Made by a program: the position numbers and the translations under genes. From positions 1-64,000 of the forward strand of contig CAXTNT010000009.1 in NCBI GenBank assembly GCA_964245825.1: a DNA stretch of 64,000 nucleotides, in the 5' to 3' direction. Source of the stretch: CAJCIY01 sp964245825 (lineage in GTDB: Bacteria; Actinomycetota; Actinomycetes; Mycobacteriales; CAJCIY01). Below the pieces are notes generated by a model, which had not been told where the DNA came from, did not search any database, and saw only the letters and a list, made by a program, of their open reading frames with translations. Below, in pieces: positions 56,311 to 64,000 of the stretch (its first letter is position 1; each line of letters starts with the position of its first letter).

Positions 56311-56942
56311 CGGGCGACCGCCTTCGCGGTAGGGGTGGCCGCGACAGTCGGTCGCGTCGTCGCCTTGGCAGTGGCAGTGGCAGTGGCCCTAGCAGTGGCT
56401 GTGGCTGTGGCCTTCGCCGGAACGGCCGACGTCGCCGGGCGGGGCACCGCGGGGACCGGGGGTGGCAGCGCCGTCCCGGCCACGACGATGCCGTCGACGG
56501 CGCTCGCGCCGGCCGCCGGCACCGGAGCCCCGGAGGGCAACACACCGAGAACCTTGCCGGTCGCCCCGAGGTAGCCGGCCGGAACGCCGGCCACCATGCC
56601 CAGCGCCTGGGCCCGGGCGGCCAGTACCGATGGGTCCTGGTCTTCGGCCACCTCGGAGCGGAGCGCCTGCACCTGGCCGTCGAGACCCGCCTGCTGCGCC
56701 TGGAGCGAGGTCAGCGCGAAGGAGGCACCGGCCCGTTGCATCGACAGCAACAGGACCCCCACCAGGCCGAGCGCGAGCAGCAGCACGACCACCAAGACGA
56801 AGGGCAGCCGCCGGGCTTGTCGGACCGGGTTGCGAACCAACCGCAACGACGGGTGTCGTGGCGCCTGCGGCGCGGCCGGCCGGGTGGCCTGCTGGGAAGC
56901 CTTCGGCCCGACCGGGGCCGACGCGGCGGTCAAGGCGGTCAT
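56307..56942 (-). CDS. ftsL: FtsL-like septum formation protein
   Basis: A 211-residue single-pass membrane protein with a cytoplasmic basic N-terminus, one helix (about 47-67, LPFVLVVVLLLALGLVGVLL) and a coiled coil (75-110, LQAQQAGLDGQVQALRSEVA). Position between rsmH and ftsI and the layout mark it as FtsL. The last 75 residues are low complexity, with a Thr-Ala-rich run (ATATARATATATAKA). Known FtsL proteins are about 100-130 residues, so the tail is unusual. ATG overlaps the rsmH stop. Confidence 0.85.
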   Translation of the reverse strand: MTALTAASAPVGPKASQQATRPAAPQAPRHPSLRLVRNPVRQARRLPFVLVVVLLLALGLVGVLLLSMQRAGASFALTSLQAQQAGLDGQVQALRSEVAEDQDPSVLAARAQALGMVAGVPAGYLGATGKVLGVLPSGAPVPAAGASAVDGIVVAGTALPPPVPAVPRPATSAVPAKATATATARATATATAKATTRPTVAATPTAKAVAR

Positions 56943-57871
56943 GCCGCGACCCGCTCGACCGCGCGCAGCCGGGCGCTGGAGGCCCGCGGGTTGTCCTCGA
57001 CCTCGGCCGCAGAGGGCTGCTCGGCCCCGCGGGTGAGGCTGCGCAGCCGTGGCTGCAGCGCCGCGGCCGGCAACGGCAGGTCCGGCGGGGCGTCGACCGT
57101 AGTGGCCGCGACGAACGTGCGCTTCACAAGCCGGTCCTCCAGCGAGTGGTACGACAGGGCGACGAGCCGGCCACCGACGGCCAGCGCGGCCACCGCGGCG
57201 GGCAGGGCGCGACCGAGCACCTCGAGCTCCCCGTTGACCTCGATGCGCAGCGCCTGGAAGGTTCGGGTCGCCGGGTGCGGCCCGGCGCCTCGGCGGGTAG
57301 CCGCGGGGATTGCCGTCCGCACGACGTCGGCCAGCTCCACAGTGGTGGCCACCGGCCGGGCCGCGACGATGGCCCGCGCCACCCGGGCGGCGAACCGCTC
57401 CTCGCCGTACCGGCCGATGATCCGGGTCAGCGCGGCGAGGTCGTAGCCGTTGACGACCTCGGCCGCGCTGGTGCCGCGGGTCGGGTCCATCCGCATGTCG
57501 AGGGGCGCCTCGCGACGGAACGAGAAGCCGCGCTCAGCCTCGTCCAGCTGCATCGAGGAGACCCCGAGGTCGAACAGGATCCCCTGCGCCGTGGTGCATC
57601 CCAGCTCCTCGAGAACGTCCGGCAGCTCGTCGTACACGGCGTGCACGAGGGTGACGCGGTCGGCGAAGGCGGCGAGCCGGGCCCGGCTGCGGGCCAACGC
57701 GTCCGGGTCGCGGTCCACGCCCACGAGGTGTGCGCCGGGCGCCGCCGCGAGCAGGGCCGCGGCGTGTCCGCCGAGCCCGAGGGTGCAGTCGACGACGAGC
57801 GCGCCCGGGGCGGTGAGGGCCGGGACGAGCAGCGCGACGACGCGCTCCCGCATCACCGGCACGTGTGCCAT
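56939..57871 (-). CDS. rsmH: 16S rRNA m4C1402 methyltransferase
   Basis: RsmH methylates cytidine 1402 of 16S rRNA. It is 310 residues. The SAM site is VVDCTLGLGGHAAALL; MQLDEAERGFSF, PLDMRMDP, NPATRTFQALRI-like and LSYHSLEDRLVKR are present. ATG at 57871 with AGGGG 6 nt upstream. A 192-nt region lies between mraZ and this gene, with strong inverted repeats. Confidence 0.97.
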   Translation of the reverse strand: MAHVPVMRERVVALLVPALTAPGALVVDCTLGLGGHAAALLAAAPGAHLVGVDRDPDALARSRARLAAFADRVTLVHAVYDELPDVLEELGCTTAQGILFDLGVSSMQLDEAERGFSFRREAPLDMRMDPTRGTSAAEVVNGYDLAALTRIIGRYGEERFAARVARAIVAARPVATTVELADVVRTAIPAATRRGAGPHPATRTFQALRIEVNGELEVLGRALPAAVAALAVGGRLVALSYHSLEDRLVKRTFVAATTVDAPPDLPLPAAALQPRLRSLTRGAEQPSAAEVEDNPRASSARLRAVERVAA

Positions 57872-57973
57872 CCACTGCCCCTGACTCCTCCGACCGTGCC
57901 CGACCTGCCCGCACCCCGTCCGGGGGGTGCCACCGTCCCGCTGGTGTGCTGACCGGCCGCCGGCCCATCTCCG

Positions 57974-58029
57974 CCCCCGCTCCGGGACCTGGCACCGGGG
58001 AAGGAGCACCAGGGCTGGTGGAGCGGGGG
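57974..58029 (-). promoter_or_regulatory. Structured leader between mraZ and rsmH
   Basis: A perfect 10-bp inverted repeat (57974-57983 with 58020-58029; core CCCCCGCTCC/GGAGCGGGGG) encloses a second pair of stems that share bases: CCTGG (57988-57992) can pair with CCAGG (58009-58013), or ACCAG (58008-58012) with CTGGT (58015-58019). The alternative stems could be a switch; nothing else explains them. Confidence 0.5.
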
Positions 58030-58063
58030 GAGAGATCGGCCTGCGGCCGGCTCCCGCGGTACG

Positions 58064-58507
58064 TCAGCCGACGTCCGGCAGGAACTCCTCGTCGATGTCT
58101 GCGTACGAGCCCTCGTGGCCCGCCTCGAAGGCGGTCCAGGCCGCCGCATCCCACACCTCGACGTGACCGTTGGCGCCGATGACCGAGACCTCACGGTCGA
58201 GTCCGGCGTACGTGCGCAGCCCGGCCGGCACCGTCACCCGGCCTTGCTTGTCGGGCACCTCGTCGGAGGCGCCGGAGAAGAACATCCGGGCGTAGTCCCG
58301 GACCCGCTTGTCGCTGGTGGAGCCCCGGCGCAGCGCCTCGCTGCGGCGGCGGAACTCGGCCACCGGATAGACGAACAGGCAATGGTCCTGACCCTTGGTG
58401 ATCACGAGACCCTCCGCAAGCTCGGCGCGCCACTTCGCGGGTAGGACCAGTCGCCCCTTCTCGTCGAGCCGCAGCCCGTACGACCCGAGGAAGCCGAGGA
58501 ACTCCAC
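58064..58507 (-). CDS. mraZ: Transcriptional regulator MraZ
   Basis: MraZ is the repressor at the head of the dcw cluster. The 147-residue protein has two AbrB-like repeats: GSYGLRLDEKGRLVLPAKWR and VPDKQGRVTVPAGLRTY. GTG start with perfect AGGAGG upstream. Three TGGGN/TGGTG direct repeats overlap its promoter, so autoregulation is likely. Confidence 0.97.
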   Translation of the reverse strand: MEFLGFLGSYGLRLDEKGRLVLPAKWRAELAEGLVITKGQDHCLFVYPVAEFRRRSEALRRGSTSDKRVRDYARMFFSGASDEVPDKQGRVTVPAGLRTYAGLDREVSVIGANGHVEVWDAAAWTAFEAGHEGSYADIDEEFLPDVG

Positions 58508-58543
58508 GGCACCTCCTGATCGACACCCATGCGCTCCATTGCT

Positions 58544-58575
58544 CACCACTTTAGCCCACAACGCCCCACAGTCAA
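58544..58575 (-). promoter_or_regulatory. dcw promoter with MraZ operator repeats
   Basis: On the minus strand -35 TTGACT (58570-58575), 16-nt spacer and -10 TAAAGT (58548-58553). Three direct repeats, TGGGG (58564-58568), TGGGC (58554-58558) and TGGTG (58544-58548), recur at exactly 10-nt steps across the spacer and -10. This matches the TGGGN-N5 repeats bound by MraZ in other bacteria. Leader of about 34 nt. Confidence 0.8.
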
Positions 58576-58810
58576 GGCAATCGGTGCCACGACACACCTC
58601 ATCGGGCCGCTCCGGGGCACCTTGGCGACGAGCGGACCTGGGCACGCCCCCGTCGGGATGTGCCGTTGTCGTCGAGCCTCGGTGAGTCACCGCAACACGC
58701 CGACCCAACTCGGGGAGACCGCAGCCCGTCCGCCCGGTCGGTCCTACGCCGAAGCGGTGTACACGGGTGCGCCGCAGCGCCGCGCGGTGTGGTGCGCCGC
58801 AGCGCCCGGC
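58576..58810. other. Intergenic region upstream of mraZ
   Basis: No gene seen. It holds a 16-bp exact direct repeat GGTGCGCCGCAGCGCC at 58766-58781 and 58791-58806, 25 bp apart, just beyond the methyltransferase stop. Possible transcription end region; no clear terminator. Confidence 0.6.
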
Positions 58811-59656
58811 TCAGGCCTGCAGGCGGCCGACGACTGTGTGCCGCAGCGCGGCAGGCAGCAGTCGATCCGTGACGAGGCCGTCGAGCTGCGCAGCGACCGC
58901 CTCCACCTGGCGCCAGGGCAACCGCCGGGCCAGTCCCGGTCGGCGTCCGTGCATCACGTACGAGGTGGTCAGCACCATCGTGGAGAGCCAGTCCGCCGTA
59001 CGCAGCCCGGGTCGGGTGAACCCGGCGTCCGTCGCGAGCCGCTCAAGGTCGGCCACGGTGAAGGTGTGCAGGTTGGCCGCCATCGACGCGACCTCCCAGA
59101 AGTCCTCCTCCGCGGTCAACGGCTTGCGCAGCAGCGCGAGCAGTGCGCGTACGAGCACCGCGCCGTGCCGCTCGACCGTGGGCGTCGGCTCGGACGAGAG
59201 CACCACCGCGCCCGCCGGCCGCAGCACCCGGCGCCACTCGGCCAGCGCGGCCGGCACGTCCGGGAGGTGGTGCAGCACGCCCCGACAGACCAGCACGTCC
59301 ACGGAACCGGCCCGCACGGGCAGGCGGGTGCCGTCGGCCTGGACCAACGGCCACCCGCCGGCCGCCCGGGCCCGCCCGAGCATCCCCGCGGACAGGTCCG
59401 AGCCGATCACCACCACGTCCGGACGGGCGCGACGCAGGCCCGCGGCGAGCCAGCCGGTCCCGCAGCCCGCGTCGAGGACGATCTCACCGGCGCGCAGCGG
59501 CCGGCCGAGCAGCCCTTCGACCTCGGCCGACGCCCGGCGTGCAGACGCGGCGTCGTGCACGATCGCGAAACGCTCGTCGTAGTACGCGCACTCGTGGTCG
59601 TGGAAGACCTTGTTGACCTCGACCAGGTCGGGGCCGGGCGCGGTGTCGCTGCTCAT
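58811..59656 (-). CDS. Class I SAM-dependent methyltransferase
   Basis: A 281-residue methyltransferase. Motif I is VLDAGCGTGWLAAGL (from about 60), motif II IGSDLSAGMLGRAR, post-II VLVCRGVLHHLPDVPAALAEW, then VLRPAGAVVLSSEP. Small-molecule or lipid/ubiquinone-type acceptors are possible; the C-terminal part (FTVADLERLATDAGFTRPG) resembles Methyltransf_11 enzymes. ATG at 59656; ATG at 59680 would add eight residues. It is divergent from moxR. Confidence 0.82.
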   Translation of the reverse strand: MSSDTAPGPDLVEVNKVFHDHECAYYDERFAIVHDAASARRASAEVEGLLGRPLRAGEIVLDAGCGTGWLAAGLRRARPDVVVIGSDLSAGMLGRARAAGGWPLVQADGTRLPVRAGSVDVLVCRGVLHHLPDVPAALAEWRRVLRPAGAVVLSSEPTPTVERHGAVLVRALLALLRKPLTAEEDFWEVASMAANLHTFTVADLERLATDAGFTRPGLRTADWLSTMVLTTSYVMHGRRPGLARRLPWRQVEAVAAQLDGLVTDRLLPAALRHTVVGRLQA

Positions 59657-59785
59657 CGTGGGCGGAGTCTGCCGCATCGACCCGGCGGTTCGTACCGTGA
59701 CCAGATCGGGACCGTCCGCGCCCCCACGGTCTGAGATGCTGACGCGGTCCGGCAACACCGGGATGGCAGGGCGAGCGGAGGTCCG

Positions 59786-60799
59786 GTGGTCGCACGGCGG
59801 ACGGTGGCGGACACGGCCACGCGGACCGGCCAGCGTGGAGAGCTGCGCGAGGTCCTGCGACTGGCCGAGCGTATGCAGGCGAACATCGAGACCGTCGTGG
59901 ACGGCAAGAGCGGCATCGTCCGCACCGCCATCGCGGTCCTGCTGGCCGAGGGCCACCTGCTGATCGAGGACGTGCCGGGCGTCGGCAAGACGACCCTGGC
60001 CAAGGCCCTCGCGCGGTCGATGGGCGCCGACATGCGGCGAATCCAGTTCACGCCGGACCTGCTGCCCAGCGACGTCACCGGCGTGTCCATCTACAACCAG
60101 GAGACGCGCGAGTTCGAGTTCAAGCCGGGCGCGATCTTCGCCAATGTCGTGCTCGGCGACGAGATCAACCGCGCCTCCCCCAAGACGCAGGCAGCCATGC
60201 TCGAGTGCATGGAGGAGCGCCAGGTCACCCACGACGTCGTCACCTACGAGCTGGCCACTCCGTTCCTGGTGATCGCGACCCAGAACCCCATCGAGATGGA
60301 GGGGACCTACCCGCTGCCCGAGGCGCAGCGCGACCGCTTCACGGCGCGCGTCTCGATGGGCTACCCCTCGATCGACGCCGAGCTGGACATGCTCCGGACG
60401 CACGGCGACGCCTCCCCCATCGACGACCTGCCGGCGGTCAGCGATGCGGCCGAGATCGCCGCCGCGATCACCGCCGTCCGCGGCGTGCACGTCAGCGACG
60501 ACGTTCGCCGCTACGTCGTCGACCTGGTCACCGCCACCCGGCGCTCCCCGGAGCTGCGGCTCGGCGCCTCGCCCCGCGCCACCCTGCAGACGCTGCGCAC
60601 CGCGCGGGCCGCGGCCGCCCTCGATGGTCGCGACTACGTGCTGCCCGACGACGTCAGCGACCTCGCGGTGTCGTTGCTGGCGCACCGGCTGCTGCTCACG
60701 CCCGACGCGCAGGTCGCCCGCCGCAGCGCCGAGGACGTGGTCCGCGACGTGGTAGCGACCCTTCCCGTACCGACGTCGACGGGTCGGCGGCGGGAGTGA
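59786..60799 (+). CDS. moxR: MoxR-family AAA+ ATPase
   Basis: A 337-residue AAA+ ATPase. Walker A EDVPGVGKTTLAKALA (61-76), Walker B VVLGDEINRASPKTQAAMLE near 120, sensor 1 FLVIATQNPIEMEGTYPLPEAQRDRF and the C-terminal lid. MoxR proteins act as chaperone-like ATPases with DUF58/VWA partners, here the next gene. GTG start with GGAGG 4 nt upstream. Confidence 0.96.
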   Translation: MVARRTVADTATRTGQRGELREVLRLAERMQANIETVVDGKSGIVRTAIAVLLAEGHLLIEDVPGVGKTTLAKALARSMGADMRRIQFTPDLLPSDVTGVSIYNQETREFEFKPGAIFANVVLGDEINRASPKTQAAMLECMEERQVTHDVVTYELATPFLVIATQNPIEMEGTYPLPEAQRDRFTARVSMGYPSIDAELDMLRTHGDASPIDDLPAVSDAAEIAAAITAVRGVHVSDDVRRYVVDLVTATRRSPELRLGASPRATLQTLRTARAAAALDGRDYVLPDDVSDLAVSLLAHRLLLTPDAQVARRSAEDVVRDVVATLPVPTSTGRRRE

Positions 60800-62112
60800 G
60801 CCAGGGCGCCGGCGCCGTGGCCGGCCGGCTGCGGTGGCTGACCGCGGCGCTGACCCCGCGCGGGCGGGCGTTCGTGCTCGCCGCCCTGGTGGCGCTTGTC
60901 GCCGGCGAGATCCTCGGCGAGCGCGACCTGGTACGGATTGCAGTGCTGCTGGTGGCCCTTCCGCTGCTCGCGGTGGCCGTCGTGGCGCGGACCCGCTACC
61001 GCGTCCGGCTGACGCGCACGCTGTCCCCCGCCCGGGTCGTGGCCGGCGGCGAGGCCCGCGTCCTGCTGCGGCTGGAGAACCTCGCCCGGCTGCCCACCGG
61101 CACGCTCTTGATGGAGGACAGCCTCCCGTACGCACTGGGCGGGCGTCCGCGGTTCGTGCTGCGCCAGCTGGAAAGCGGCGGGGTCCGGGAGGCCACGTAC
61201 ACGGTGCGGACGGAGGTGCGGGGAAGATTCGCGATCGGCCCGCTCACCGTGCGCCTGACCGATCCGTTCGGCTGCGCGGAGCTGGGGCGGGCGTTCTCCT
61301 CGGCCGAGGTGCTGCTCGTGACGCCGGTCGTCTGGCCGCTGCCCCCGGTGCGCCTGGGTGGGGAGTGGCTCGGCGGGGGTGAGGGCCGCTCGTCGCAGGT
61401 GTCCGCCTCGGGCGAGCCCGACGTGTCGATCCGGGAGTACCGCGAGGGCGACGACCTCCGGCGGATCCACTGGCGTACCAGCGCCCGCACCGGCGAGCTG
61501 ATGGTCCGTCGGGACGAGCAGCCCCGTCAGCGGCGCGCGACCCTGCTGCTCGACACCCGCCGCGACGCCCACCGCGGCGAGGGCCCCACCGCATCCTTCG
61601 AGTGGGCCGTATCGGCGGCGGCGTCGATCGGCAGCTGGCTCGCCCGGCGTGGCTACGGCCTGCGGATGATCACGACCGACGGCGACGTCGTCGGCGCCGC
61701 CAGCGCCCAGGTGGCGCACGCGGTGCTGCTCGACACCCTCTCGGTGGTGACCCCAGGTCGGGCGCGGGGGGTGGGCGCCGGACTGGGGCCGCTCCGCGAC
61801 CGGCCCGGCGGTCACGGCGGTCTCGTCCTGGCGGTCCTGGGCCTGCTCGACGAGCGCGACGCGGCGCTGCTCGCGACCGTCGCCCCGACCAGCGCGACGG
61901 CGATCGCCGTGCTGCTCGACGCGCCGTCGTATGCGTCCGGGGCCAGCGCTCCCGACGCGCGCGTTCAGGCCGCCCGTGACCTGCTGACCGACGCCGGCTG
62001 GCGCGTGCTCGTGGCCCGCGCCGGCGACCGCCTCACAACGCTCTGGCCGGCCGTCGGCCAGCAGGCGGGGCGCACGTTCGCGGGCGACGCCGACATGGGC
62101 AGCTCCCGGTGA
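60796..62112 (+). CDS. DUF58 protein
   Basis: A 438-residue protein with two N-terminal helices (about 28-42, 46-62), a beta-rich domain and the DUF58 core PDVSIREYREGDDLRRIHWRTSARTGELMVR. It resembles a VWA-like fold without a complete MIDAS. GTG overlaps the moxR stop (GTGA). moxR-DUF58-transglutaminase is a common bacterial triple; the pathway is poorly defined, with envelope or peptide roles proposed. Confidence 0.9.
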   Translation: MSQGAGAVAGRLRWLTAALTPRGRAFVLAALVALVAGEILGERDLVRIAVLLVALPLLAVAVVARTRYRVRLTRTLSPARVVAGGEARVLLRLENLARLPTGTLLMEDSLPYALGGRPRFVLRQLESGGVREATYTVRTEVRGRFAIGPLTVRLTDPFGCAELGRAFSSAEVLLVTPVVWPLPPVRLGGEWLGGGEGRSSQVSASGEPDVSIREYREGDDLRRIHWRTSARTGELMVRRDEQPRQRRATLLLDTRRDAHRGEGPTASFEWAVSAAASIGSWLARRGYGLRMITTDGDVVGAASAQVAHAVLLDTLSVVTPGRARGVGAGLGPLRDRPGGHGGLVLAVLGLLDERDAALLATVAPTSATAIAVLLDAPSYASGASAPDARVQAARDLLTDAGWRVLVARAGDRLTTLWPAVGQQAGRTFAGDADMGSSR

Positions 62113-64000
62113 GTCCACGCGGGGCACGTCACGGCGCGCCCGCGCTGGCAGGTCAAGCCGGACTGCGGCAGACGGTGGTCGCGGCCGTCGCCGTCGCGCT
62201 CGGCGCGCTCTGCCTGCGCGCTGTGCTCACCGGCAACCACTGGTACGCGCCGGTGCTGCTGGTCGTAGTGGTGGTCGCCGCGGTCGGCGCCGGGTGCCGC
62301 TGGGTCAGGATCCCGCTGGTGGTGGCGGTGCCGGCGCAGCTCGCCGGCGTGCTGCTCACGTGCACCGGCCTGTATGCCCACCGGCACGCCTTCGCCGGGT
62401 TCGTACCCACGCCCGCCGCACTCTCGGCGCTCGGCAACCTCGTCTCGGCCGGCGGCAGCGACCTGCGCACGGTGCTGTTCCCGGCGTACGCCCGCACCGA
62501 CCTGGCCCTGCTGGGCGTGGGCGCCGTCGGGGTCGTCGCGACGCTCGTCGACGTGCTGGCGGTCACCGTCCGGCGGCCAACGCTCGCCGGTCTGCCGCTG
62601 GTCCTGCTCGTCGCTGTGCCGGCGGCGATCCGGGAACGGAGCGTGGGCTACCTGGATCTGCTCGCCGCCGTCGTCGGATTCCTGATGCTGCTGTCCCTCG
62701 ACGCCGGCGAGCGCACCGGTCGGTGGGGAAGGGTGCTGCCGAACCCTCGCGCGACGCTTCCGTCGGCCGCTGCGGGCAGCGTGGCGCCGGCCCTGCAGAT
62801 CGGCCTGACGTCGCTGGCTCTCGCGGTGCTGGTGCCGCTCGCGATCCCGGGCGCGAGCACGAGTCCGTTCGGCAGCGGCCCCGGGTTCGACGGTGGCGGC
62901 AGCGGGCCCGCCAGCGCGCAGATCGTCGACCCGCTCGTCTCGGTGTCGGCCGAGATCAAGGACAGTAGCGACCAGCTGCTGCTGACCGTCCAGAGCCCGA
63001 CCGCGACCTACCTGCGGCTCACCGCGCTGGAGGACTTCACCGACGCCGGGTTCACCCTCGGCCCGATCAGCGCGCCGACCTCGGCCCGGGTGAGCAAGGG
63101 GTTGGCACCGCCGACGGGCGTCACCCAGGCCACGGCCAGCCGGTCGGTCAGCGAGACGATCACCGCGGCCGACTCGCTGGCGGAGAAGCTGCTGCCCGTG
63201 CCCGAGGGCACCCGCAGTGTGCGCGTGTCCGGCGACTGGCGGCTCTCCCAGCAGACCCGGACGATCTTCTCTTCCCATGACACCACCCGTGGCAGCACCT
63301 GGACCGTGCAGGCCGACCTGCCGCAGCCCTCCCCCGGGCTGCTGCTCGCGGGGGGCGCCATCGGCCAGCACGCCTCGGCCTTCCCCACGAACATCGGCGT
63401 CGACCTGCAGCTGCCGAGCGATCTGCCCGCGCTCGTCGGACAGACGGCGACGGCGTGGATAGGCGGGGCGACCAGCACGTACGCGGCCGCGCTGGCGATC
63501 CAGCAGCACTTCACCGACGGCGCGTTCCGCTACGACACGACGGTGTCGTTCAACCCTGGACCACAGGGCTTCAGCGACTTCCTGGCGGCTCGGACGGGGT
63601 TCTGCGAGCAGTACGCGACGACCATGGTCGCGATGTTGCGCACCCTCGGCGTACCGGCCCGGGTGGCGATCGGCTTCACCGGGGGGACCGCCGGCTCACC
63701 GGGCACGTACGTGGTGACCGGCGCCGATGCGCATGCCTGGCCGGAGGTGTGGTTCTCGAACGTGGGTTGGGTCCGCTTCGAGCCCACGCCGCGCTCGGAC
63801 GGACTGGCGACCGCACCCGCGTACGCGACGGGCCAGACCACGCCCGGCGGGGTCACCGGTCCCGGTGCCTCCGCCAGCACCGCACCGCAGCCGTCGGCCT
63901 CGGCCAGTCGGGACCCGAGGGCGGCGAAGCTCGACCACCAACCGGGCGACGTCGCGTCCGGCGGAGCCGGCCGGCTGTTGTCCGCCCGCGGCAACGGCGT
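62109..64000 (+). CDS. Transglutaminase-like membrane protein (TgpA-type), partial
   Basis: Runs off the right edge with 630 codons here. It starts with about six helices (N-terminal 220 residues, TgpA N-terminal domain), then an outer-face region and a transglutaminase-like domain. Catalytic residues: Cys in RTGFCEQYATTMVAMLRTLG and His in GADAHAWPEVWFSNVGW; the Asp is presumably downstream. The last part (GGVTGPGASASTAPQPSASAS) is a low-complexity linker before an expected final helix outside the window. GTG overlaps the DUF58 stop (GTGA). Confidence 0.88.
   Translation, partial: MSPRGARHGAPALAGQAGLRQTVVAAVAVALGALCLRAVLTGNHWYAPVLLVVVVVAAVGAGCRWVRIPLVVAVPAQLAGVLLTCTGLYAHRHAFAGFVPTPAALSALGNLVSAGGSDLRTVLFPAYARTDLALLGVGAVGVVATLVDVLAVTVRRPTLAGLPLVLLVAVPAAIRERSVGYLDLLAAVVGFLMLLSLDAGERTGRWGRVLPNPRATLPSAAAGSVAPALQIGLTSLALAVLVPLAIPGASTSPFGSGPGFDGGGSGPASAQIVDPLVSVSAEIKDSSDQLLLTVQSPTATYLRLTALEDFTDAGFTLGPISAPTSARVSKGLAPPTGVTQATASRSVSETITAADSLAEKLLPVPEGTRSVRVSGDWRLSQQTRTIFSSHDTTRGSTWTVQADLPQPSPGLLLAGGAIGQHASAFPTNIGVDLQLPSDLPALVGQTATAWIGGATSTYAAALAIQQHFTDGAFRYDTTVSFNPGPQGFSDFLAARTGFCEQYATTMVAMLRTLGVPARVAIGFTGGTAGSPGTYVVTGADAHAWPEVWFSNVGWVRFEPTPRSDGLATAPAYATGQTTPGGVTGPGASASTAPQPSASASRDPRAAKLDHQPGDVASGGAGRLLSARGNG

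Noticed and set aside
58766..58806. Paired 16-bp repeats as an insertion-sequence footprint
   Set aside because: No transposase and no inverted ends; more likely local duplication.

Overview
This is a high-GC chromosomal window from an actinobacterium (Actinomycetota). The lineage call rests on the divIVA/wag31, sepF and MraZ-led division and wall (dcw) cluster, an actinobacterial bifunctional PriA in the histidine genes, a translational T-box in front of ileS, many GTG starts with 4-nt GTGA/ATGA couplings, and candidate leaderless promoters. MurE carries DNPR, so the peptidoglycan is probably of the meso-diaminopimelate type. The genus cannot be fixed from the sequence alone. Almost all of the window is core metabolism and cell-envelope biology. 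I see no rRNA, tRNA, CRISPR array, phage or insertion sequence.

Layout. 1-11050 (minus): hisI-trpE-Trp-associated membrane protein, then trpC-trpB-trpA-lgt-VIT-family protein-gltB (gltB runs off the left edge). A plus-strand GroES-like gene splits the trp run. 11051-18606: accessory block between hisI and hisF, holding a DUF4190 protein, a heterodimeric ABC exporter pair, a compositionally distinct GT-C-like glycosyltransferase and alpha/beta hydrolase, and a DUF1275 protein. 18607-23614 (minus): hisD-hisC-hisB-hisH-priA-hisF. 23657-28377: LON-domain protein, ABC-2 type transporter, amidohydrolase and a DUF6308-like protein. 28374-35719 (minus): dnaE, then a lspA-rluD-39-aa ORF-GNAT chain, preceded by a DksA/TraR-type zinc-finger protein with a histone-like Lys/Ala tail. 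36172-39300 (plus): ileS behind a T-box, followed by a second Lys/Ala/Pro-rich Cys-motif membrane protein.

40597-58507 (minus): dcw cluster in transcription order mraZ-rsmH-ftsL-ftsI-murE-murF-mraY-ftsW-murG-murC-murB-ftsZ-pgeF-yggS-sepF-yggT-divIVA. murD and ftsQ are not at their usual places. The right end holds a class I methyltransferase and a divergent moxR-DUF58-transglutaminase operon that runs off the edge.

How the genes work together. The his and trp blocks share PriA, which can perform both the HisA and the TrpF steps; no trpF is seen. lgt and lspA are two steps of lipoprotein maturation. The dcw genes make lipid II (murB, C, E, F, mraY, murG), polymerise and cross-link it at the septum (ftsW, ftsI, ftsL), position the Z ring (ftsZ, sepF) and direct polar growth (divIVA). 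Within runs, genes are mostly translationally coupled by 1-7 nt overlaps. The most unusual observations are the missing murD/ftsQ slots, face-to-face hisD/LON promoters, the 39-aa coupled ORF, a likely frameshifted glycosyltransferase, and a structured mraZ-rsmH leader.
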